From assembly GCA_028753945.1 (NCBI GenBank), contig JAPNXP010000010.1:1925042-1989041 (forward strand): DNA of 64,000 nt, in the 5' to 3' direction. Positions 57,000 to 64,000 of this stretch are shown one piece after another. The position numbers were made by a program, and so were the translations under genes. Numbering within the stretch: the stretch's first letter is position 1; each line of letters starts with the position of its first letter. Below the pieces are notes generated by a model, which worked only from the letters and a program-made list of their open reading frames with translations, was not told the DNA's origin and did no database searches. Origin of the DNA: Hexactinellida sp. DTS-2022 (taxonomy: Eukaryota > Porifera > Hexactinellida).

Positions 57000-57490
57000 C
57001 AGTGTAACCTCGCTAACCGGGGCCTCGATAACCGGGGAGCGGGGATTTTATTTATTTATTTCGTCGCTTAATATACAAATGACTCTCTCTAACCGGGGGA
57101 TTGCCTTGAGCGGGGAATGGGGAATGTGATCTGGTTACGACTTCGTATATTACTTTAAATCCTAACCTCGCTAAACGGGGAATTTATAACACAAGTCGAG
57201 GTGAATATGTATATTACAGTGTCTTACTAATATTATTTACATAATACAAACAATGCAATCTACTAGTTTTTCTAAATCTGAAAGTTTCTAGAACACAAAT
57301 AAGCTACACGGCTCATTAGAATTTCCGAAAAAGTATGTGATGCTTGCCTGCTTAAGTGACTAAAATATAAGTTTTAATATAAAGTCAAGACCATAGGAAA
57401 ATCAATAAATAGAGACACCCTCTAACCGGGGACTGGGGAATAACTTCAAAATCTGTAGTCCCAAATTCCCCGGTTAGCGAGGTTACACTG
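57000..57490. repeat. pogo-like MITE with CTCGCTAACCGGGG motifs
   Basis: The ends are CAGTGTAACCTCGCTAACCG and the inverse, ending GCGAGGTTACACTG, flanked by TA on both sides. AACCGGGG motifs recur near both ends. It lies in the 5' flank of the Harbinger element, within its boundaries. Confidence 0.85.
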
Positions 57491-57499
57491 TATTCTTTA

Positions 57500-58130
57500 A
57501 TATTAAACACAAGCCTGGGTGTGTGTATATGTGTATATATTTGTTTGTATGTTCCGAGTTGATTGAAAAACTGGACGGTTTCCAAATGTGATTTTTGGCA
57601 TATAGGGGTAACTTTTGGCACCGCCATCAAGCTGAGGTTTCACCCAAAATTTCTCACACCTCGACAAGTTATGACGTCATTGTCACATTTCGAGAAGAAT
57701 GAAAATTCACTTAATCGCACATAATTCGAGCCTATAAGAGATAAAAATCTGAAAAATTAATAGAACATGTACATTAATGATGCGGACACGTTGGTCACAC
57801 CAGATCACCAATATGCTTGCTCATTATCGCATGATGACGTAATCACTAAAATTTCACATTGTTAAATTTGACTATTTAGGCCTATTTACGCTTTATAATC
57901 AATGTTAGACGTGTGTAAACCACACATCAACCGCGAAGCGGTTGGTGTGTGGTTGTATTCTGCCGCGAAGCGGGCTAGCAAGCGAAGCGGGCTAGTTCTT
58001 TAATAAATAAGAGATTTACAAAACATTGTAGGCAACAAATATTTATGAAATAATAGGTATATTTAACTATATTATTATTTGAGGCCGATTCCAAACTCCA
58101 AGAGAATAGAAATTGAGTGAAATAAAATTA
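57500..58130. repeat. short interspersed repeat and GCGAAGCGG palindromes
   Basis: TTTGTTTGTATGTTCCGAGT, then GATTGAAAAACTGG, is a diverged member of the family at 18310, 37480 and 41755. At 57930-57995 AACCGCGAAGCGGTTGG and repeated GCGAAGCGGGCTAG occur. This is a GC-rich patch of unknown nature; a similar CGCTACGCGGTC is at 18860. Confidence 0.45.
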
Positions 58131-58291
58131 AAAGTATAAAGTTCATACTTAAGTTCAAACTTAACTAAGTTTGAATTTAAGTTTGAACTTAACTCTTAGT
58201 GAATACGACTTAAGTTCGAACTTAACTAAGTTCGAACTTAATACTTAATTAAGTTCAAACTTAGTGCTTAAGTTCTTAGTGAATACGGCCC

Positions 58292-58380
58292 CAGGTAATT
58301 GGCTACATTTAGAAAACAAACACACCTTTATCTTATCCCTGGTCCAAAGCAGTGAATTGGCCTTTATAATGTAGACTATG
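58292..58380 (+). mobile_element. P-like family E, plus copy, part 3 (right terminus)
   Basis: After the CAG duplication the sequence continues GTAATTGGCTACATTTAG and ATCCCTGGTCCAAAGCAG, and ends ATGTAGACTATG at 58380. It matches the uninterrupted fragment at 39264-39353. With parts 1 and 2 it defines one element split twice. Confidence 0.8.
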
Positions 58381-58429
58381 AGAATTCAATATGAAACAAA
58401 TTCAATACGAAACAAACACATAATGGTTT

Positions 58430-58600
58430 TCAATATTTAGGACAAATTCCAATTTTGATATTTAGGAGAAATTCCAACTATATTTAGGAAATAATCCAAT
58501 TTTGATATTTAAGACAAATTCCAATTATATTTAGGACATAATCCAATTTCAATATTTAGAACAAATTCCGATTTATTTAGGACAAATTCAGGTTTCCCCT
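58430..58600. repeat. short tandem repeat, ATTTAGGACAAATTCC units
   Basis: About seven imperfect units of 20-30 bp with ATATTTAGGA(C/G)A(A/T)ATTCCAATT. No coding potential. Confidence 0.7.
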
Positions 58601-58829
58601 CGAATTCGCAAGTTTCAATAAACATAATTTTCGCAAGATAAAACAATACGGGAAATTTAACAAGTTGAATCAATAAACTAAGAAACTAATTCAAGTCTCT
58701 TTGGAAAAGATTTTTGAGGAAATACAGGAAATTGGCACCTGGATTATGGCAGAAACGACCTAAAAATATAAATTCGTAACCTGCCTAAAGGGGTTGATTA
58801 TTCAATGGTATGAGCCATTATTAGTGTAA

Positions 58830-59206
58830 TACAGTTAAACTCGGTATGTAAGTACCTCGGATACTAGGTATTGTTTTTCCAATAACCGATTTTCATCCTA
58901 CCTGATCCATTATAAATGATTTGGAAAAGACGTACCAATTTAATTCCCAAGTAAATGAAACGTATTTATTTTACTCGGTTAGTACCTACTCTAAAAAGTA
59001 TCAGCAGAACTCAGTTAGTATTTGGTTTAAATGAGTAGGTGACAACTATAATAATTTAATCTTCTCGTTAAGTATGTTAAAGACTTGACTACCCTACATC
59101 GGATCCACATCATTGAACAAGTCTGTATATTGAAAAAGACGTACCTCGATTTGTACGTATTTTTCCTGTTTCCCAGGGTAGTACGTCTTAACCAAGTTCT
59201 ACTGTA
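58830..59206. repeat. pogo-like MITE
   Basis: The ends are TACAGTTAAACTCGGTATG and the inverse, ending AACCAAGTTCTACTGTA. ACGTACC/GGTACG-type motifs lie inside. The flanking dinucleotide is TA. Confidence 0.7.
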
Positions 59207-59380
59207 GGTATTAAATAGTTTGATGAAATCGTGAACAAGGAGAAAATTAGACGGACACTCCGCACCTACATGCAAAATCTTAAATCTATAAATGCGTGCC
59301 CAGATGCAACGTCTACGGATGAGCGTCTACGGGTGTGCAAGTTGATGAACTTAAAGCCCAGGATCTAAGAACAAAAAGGT

Positions 59381-59440
<60 letters not shown>
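59381..59440. repeat. (TG)n microsatellite
   Basis: An uninterrupted TG run of about 58 bp. It is followed to about 59575 by repeated ATGAGGACA motifs and a short second GTGTGTATGTGTGTG tract. Confidence 0.95.
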
Positions 59441-59441
<1 letters not shown>

Positions 59442-59575
59442 TGTCCTCATATCGCAAAAACTTGTCCTCGTATCTATAGATGTGAGGACAAAAATCCGGA
59501 TATGAGGACATTTTCGACGATATGAGGACAAAAACCGGATATGAGGACATTGATCTGCGTGTGTGTATGTGTGTG

Positions 59576-60104
59576 TGGGTTAGCCAAAAAATTAATTGGA
59601 GACTAAAAGACAAAAAAGCTGAAATTTGCATCAAGGATAATATTGTACTGGAACAACGATCTATTGACTTTGGAAGCGAAATTTTGGGATAATGACGTAA
59701 TATGGTACCGGGTAAGCATCTTTGGCATAACTCATTCAATTCAGATTGGATTTACACCAGATTTCATGAACAGCGTGACTCATTGTGAAACACCTGTTTA
59801 GACATAGTGGTTCCAAGTTCCATGAAGTCACGAAATAACAATAAAGTTTTTAATGCAACAGATCTAAAATTAATCGCTCCGAAAATTCACACTTTCTAGA
59901 AATCAATGCGGTATACTTTCGAGCCTAATTCTGTATTTTCAAAGTATTTTTCGTTTGGTATTAATAAAAATTAATACCAAATTTTGATAAACTCATTCAA
60001 TTCTAGGGAATAAAATGATTCCATTTCGAATTCGATTCTATTTAATTTTTGATTTCCTATACAGTGACCTTCATTAAATAAGGCCTTATTATTAGCACAT
60101 AATT
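59576..60104. other. unassigned DNA
   Basis: No gene or repeat recognised by eye. Confidence 0.35.
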
Positions 60105-61545
60105 CTTTATATGGTAATACACTCATTATCTCAAAGATTATTGAAGTTAGGCCTAGAAAATGTACTATCAATGAATAGGAAGTTACCAATTGCGGATATA
60201 TCAGTACTAGCATAGTTTACATAAAATACGTAGATAGTTTTTGAGTTATGACTCATTTTAAGAAATATGCATTTCCATGGCAACCGAGGAATGTGTCAAC
60301 ATTCCATTTATAATTTCGATATAATTCATTAACTAGTCATGGACATCCTCATGTTCCAATTTTGAACATTTATAACGCGTTTAACTATGTTAAAAGCAGG
60401 CTATAAAAACCCCTCACAGACGGGATGGGAGTGTGCTCCTTCGGATTTGCACTTCCCCAATGTTATTTAAGTAGAATTTCAATATTAAAATTACATTTAT
60501 CTTAGTGTAATATAATTCAATTATTGTTTGAACTGTGAAGACTTCAAATGTATAATTTAATTAAAGATTAATTAAAATTATTACAAATAGAAATTAGGAT
60601 ACGTGTAGTATTTACGTTACTATTTTGAATACTATAATTGACATCATCATCAACTTGTAAAATGTTCCAACTTCCAAGTGTTTTCATTGCACTTGTATGA
60701 AACACATATTCACTTACAAACCAATCAATAACAGTCATTATCTAGCAGATAGTAGGCTTATGTAATATGTTCTATTGTATTCAGTATACTAAAGAGTAAT
60801 TACAATATGGAGAAGATGGCTGATTTATGTAAATAATCGTTAATAAAACGTAGAATTGATTAGCGACCTAATAATTTGAATTGATATATAGAAAGAACAC
60901 CCTTAGGAGAATACAACCTCTATATTTTCAATAACTAATTCGAATTATTAAAGAGTCACTTGACCAGAACACAAATTTCGATATAATTGACAAACAAAAG
61001 CGAAATTGAGAAATCGGGCTTCAAGGTGATCATCTCCAGGAAATTCTATATCTCCTGTCCAAATGTGAAATCTCTATCCCTAATGGTCTAGTCAGACCAT
61101 CGTGTACGGCCGGAAGTCCGACAGAGGTAAATTCAATAGTGTGCACTTATAGTATATACAGGGCCGTAGCCACCAAAATCAAAGTGGTCAGGTTAATTTG
61201 ACCAACCTGACCGAGTGGTCAGGTTAATCTGACCAACCTGACCGAGTCGTCAGGTTAATTTGACCAACCTGACCGAGTGGTTAGGTTAATCTGGCCAACC
61301 TGACCGAGTGGTGTCATATTGGGAAAATTCAACAACCAAAAGTGGTCAGGTTGAAACCTGACCAACCTGACCAGTGGCTACGGCCCTGTATAATATAGCT
61401 ATAGTAGGACCCTACTATAACGTTTTTACTAGAAGAATCACACTAAAAACACGATAATTCCCACGAAAAATAGCGAATACGAAAATCAAATGGTGATATA
61501 TCACAATTCTAAAGGTCTTGATATCATGTCCCTAACTTCCTATAC
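60105..61545 (-). repeat. inverse copy of the 20.9-21.3-kb repeat, split by ~1-kb insertion
   Basis: The segments 60105-60395 and 61440-61545 are the inverse of 20873-21300. Landmarks are GAAGTTAGGCCTAGAAAATG, CATAAAATACGTAGATAG, and ACGATAATTCCCACGAAA. The continuity breaks at AAAGCAGG (60396) and resumes at about 61440, so about 1.04 kb was inserted in this copy or lost from the other. That insert includes the MITE at 61159-61388 and shows no gene. Confidence 0.7.
61159..61388. repeat. MITE with internal GTCAGGTTAA tandem units
   Basis: The ends CAGGGCCGTAGCCAC and GTGGCTACGGCCCTG are perfect inverse copies flanked by TATA (61155-61158 and 61389-61392). Inside are four or five ~31-bp units of the type GAGTGGTCAGGTTAATTTGA followed by CCAACCTGACC, each itself palindromic. 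Confidence 0.8.
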
Positions 61546-61679
61546 AATTATAATGCATATCTCAGGTCTGTCATTACTGCATATTGAGATAAAGACATGT
61601 TAGCTAATAATCAATGGCCTTTAAGTAATCCATGATTCAGAGTAGTAGTAAGGCCTTATATAACGAAGGTCACGGCTCG

Positions 61680-61835
61680 ATATAATAATAATAATAATAA
61701 TAAATCCAAAATTGCAGCTGTGCCGACAGCATGTTCCTTGAGGCACTATATTTGGTGGCTACTGTTGGTTAATTGATAGTGCCTCCAGAGGAAAATACTG
61801 TCGGCACAGCTGCAATTTTTGATTTTTTCGGCCTA
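61680..61835. repeat. (ATA)n tract and fold-back with CTGTGCCGACAG
   Basis: An ATA run at 61683-61703 is followed by inverted arms: AAATTGCAGCTGTGCCGACA near 61710 and its inverse near 61800, plus TTGAGGCACTAT and its inverse. Confidence 0.7.
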
Positions 61836-61987
61836 TTAACAAGGCATCAAGGTCATAAGACACATTTACCAAGTGTTCACGAGCCAAAGGAACGACTATT
61901 AATTTGGAAGTTTGTTTCTCTCTTTTAATAAACAATCCTGAGTATAATGCCATTCATTAATTATGTATAGATAATAAATTATATAAA

Positions 61988-62178
61988 TACAGTAGAGCCT
62001 CTGAACAACGGACACCTTGGGACCGGAACCGTTGTCCGTTATTTAGAGGTTGTCCGCTATTTAGAGGTTGCTTTTCTATTAGACATATACTAAATAAATA
62101 AATCCGTGCCACGAGGGTTGTCCGTTATTTAGAGGTTGTCCGCTATTTGGAGTGTCCGTTATGGGAGGCTCCACTGTA
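61988..62178. repeat. pogo-like MITE with GTCCGTTATTTAGAGG motifs
   Basis: The left end is TACAGTAGAGCCTCTGAACA and the inverse right end GGGAGGCTCCACTGTA. TTGTCCG(T/C)TATTTAGAGG recurs several times inside. The target is TA. Confidence 0.8.
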
Positions 62179-62920
62179 GTTAATTATTTTAGCAATGTTA
62201 TCCACGGTGAGTTGAGCTGAGTCAATAAATTCCTTTTTTAATATAATTTGCTTTAATGCATTGTAGTAATACTACAATTAAATAGAAGCCAGCTCGAATT
62301 CACTAGTTAAATCAGTATAATTATCTCATGTTGAAACAACAGAGTAAGATTAACAAGTTGAATAAATATAATTATCACAAGTTTAATCAATATAATTAGA
62401 TGTAACACTTTTAATTGAACTGTAGTGTTAGCAAACAAAGGAAATTTGCAACTCAACTGTTGCACAAACTTCGTGCACTGTGACAAGGTGTGGAATTAAT
62501 TATCTATCGAAGGCATATAAATTCAATATTCGGGGACTATTTATTGCCACTGTTGTGACATTAAACAGGTATAAATGTGTCCAAAATTCTCCAAATTAAT
62601 GTAATTAAAAATCGTGACCCCAGGTGCACATCTGTAACCCACGAGACACTTGTCCTGAAAATTTCAGTTTTTAGTTAATAAAGTCTGTTCTGTGGAGAGA
62701 ATATGGACCATTATACACCCATTAGGACACAACGAAAATGTCCGTATAAGCTAAAGTCCGGATAAACGAGGTCATTTTATATATAATAGTATAGGTGTGG
62801 GATTTGGACCCATTTCCGGATAATCAAAGAGTCCGGATAATCGAGGTTGCACTGTAATAATATACCAAGGCAGTAAGATTATAAACTATAGTATAGTATA
62901 GTTGGGCACAGTAATACAAT
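62179..62920. other. unassigned DNA with a truncated pogo-like MITE end
   Basis: Near 62735-62856 lie GTCCGGATAAACGAGG and GGATAATCGAGGTTGCACTGTA. Only the right terminus is preserved. No gene. Confidence 0.45.
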
Positions 62921-62945
62921 TACTACTACAACGACGACTACAACG

Positions 62946-62976
<31 letters not shown>

Positions 62977-63039
62977 GTACTACTAGTACTACTACTAGTA
63001 CTACTCTACTACTACTACTAGTACTACTACTACTACTAG

Positions 63040-63074
<35 letters not shown>

Positions 63075-63077
63075 TAG
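62921..63077. repeat. (ACT)n microsatellite with GTACTA variants
   Basis: A run of ACTACT over about 150 bp, broken by AGTACT units that make local palindromes (ACTAGTACTAGT). Confidence 0.95.
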
Positions 63078-63204
63078 TTGTCGGGGTTTGTATGTGTGTA
63101 TTTATCCAGAATTAATAGGAATCCATATGCTCTAAGAATTTGAAAATTTTAAATCAGAGGAAATTTTTCACGCTGCAACGTTCTATTGGTTTCTAAACGA
63201 AATA

Positions 63205-63471
63205 CCGTATTTCCCCGAATAAGCGCCCCGGCGCTTATTGTTTTCGTGGGCCAAAATTATCCTGAAATTTTTGTGAAAAATCCAGAATATAATAATTATG
63301 TGGGTTCTAATGGTTTCTATCAACAGTATACCTACTGAAGTTACCAAAATCAAAGGAATTACATTATAGTGATCAACAAATGTATATAAATTTTATCATA
63401 CCAATGTCATTTTTATTGACCGGCGCTTATTCAAGCCCCCGGCTTATTCGGGGAAATACGGAAACTGGATT
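63205..63471. repeat. MITE with CCGTATTTCCCCGAATAAGC termini
   Basis: The ends CCGTATTTCCCCGAATAAGC and the inverse, GGCTTATTCGGGGAAATACGG, are clear, with internal GGCGCTTATT motifs. No obvious TSD. Confidence 0.85.
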
Positions 63472-64000
63472 ATGACGTCAGAAAAGTACGTTTTATTTAA
63501 AAAAATTAATTTTCACATTTAATCTGCCACAGCTGTAAGCAGAAATTTCAAATTTCCTTCTGCTGCCTCACTGCACAAATTGAGGTTTGGTGATTGTATC
63601 TTCGCCTACAATATTTCCGAAATTGCATACTTTGACTAATCCAGATAGGCTTCCATCAGTTTAGATCGGTGAGGTATCATTAATCAATCACATAGGTATG
63701 CATAATATTACTGTCAATGTTATCGATTAATTATTGACGTTATTGCTCTCATATAGCAACTGAACTTCAATCAGTATAATAGAATACGTAATAATAAATA
63801 TAATTTTCAATAGTAATAATACAGCCCACTACATTGTAGTCAGTACAGTAAATAAGAACAAAATGAAGCCTAAATAAAGCATGCTAAAATTATTAAACCT
63901 GAAAACTTATCGACAAATAAGGTTTAAATAAAAAATAAATCATCCTAGCAATTCCAGCAGACTAAATTATTGTTAAATAATATCGATCGAATAAGAAACT
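63472..64000. other. unassigned AT-rich DNA
   Basis: No gene or repeat recognised. Confidence 0.35.

Larger units (their letters stand above)
50625..58291 (-). mobile_element. Harbinger-type element with CAG target duplication, host to a P-like element
   Basis: The termini GGGCCGTATTCACTAAG and the inverse at the right end (CTTAGTGAATACGGCCC) are flanked by CAG at 50622-50624 and 58292-58294. The unfilled paralogue near 39264 has a single CAG. A 3-bp duplication and two ORFs (a SANT/Myb-like protein and a DDE nuclease) are the hallmark of PIF/Harbinger. Subterminal palindromes of the form TTAAGTTCGAACTTAAG recur at both ends (50640-50765 and 58140-58270) and are likely transposase-binding sites. 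Without the inner P-like element it is about 3.95 kb. Confidence 0.9.

Noticed and set aside
59365-59739. ORF with a long His-Thr repeat
   Set aside because: It is the (TG)n microsatellite read in frame.

Overview
The window is AT-rich eukaryotic DNA, most likely from an invertebrate animal. The evidence is short (56-77 bp) GT-AG introns, THAP-domain P-element transposases, and a crowd of hAT, pogo/mariner-like, Harbinger and Mutator-like (MULE) elements. I cannot name the species. Only one piece of host gene is convincing: the last, 1.48-kb exon of a propionyl-CoA carboxylase alpha-like gene (minus strand, 21.8-23.3 kb). No rRNA, tRNA or CRISPR was recognised.

Layout. 0.4-3.5 kb: old P-like element (+). 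4.4-4.7 kb: tandem-hairpin repeat. 7.2-8.7 kb: decayed hAT transposase running into a P-like fragment. 8.84-19.90 kb: an 11-kb inserted block with ~300-bp inverted ends, sitting inside that P-like fragment. The block holds further fold-back elements and a nearly complete P-like element (11.76-15.74 kb). 21.8-23.3 kb: PCCA-like exon. 25.56-32.92 kb: a MULE with ~510-bp terminal inverted repeats (TIRs) and an exact 9-bp target-site duplication (TSD), carrying a DDE transposase and an OTU-protease-like ORF. 33.31-36.78 kb (-) and 45.94-49.45 kb (+): two sister P-like elements in opposite orientation. 39.8-41.3 kb: broken integrase-type element with a hAT miniature element (MITE) at its start codon. 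43.0-58.4 kb: two copies of a further P-like family, head to head. The plus copy was split first by a P-like element (45.94-49.45 kb) and again by a 7.7-kb Harbinger (50.63-58.29 kb). That Harbinger itself hosts the best-preserved P-like element (51.77-55.48 kb), which has identical 166-bp TIRs. 57-64 kb: MITEs, microsatellites and unassigned DNA.

The genes do not form a host pathway. The window is a transposon graveyard with a readable nesting order. The main observations are: at least eight P-like copies or fragments; 7-bp (not 8-bp) TSDs at all four P-like elements where both ends can be read; sister copies sharing the same coding lesions, which implies spread in trans or by gene conversion; a MULE paired with an OTU-like protease ORF; and a fold-back that preserves one empty and two differently filled copies of the same TA target.
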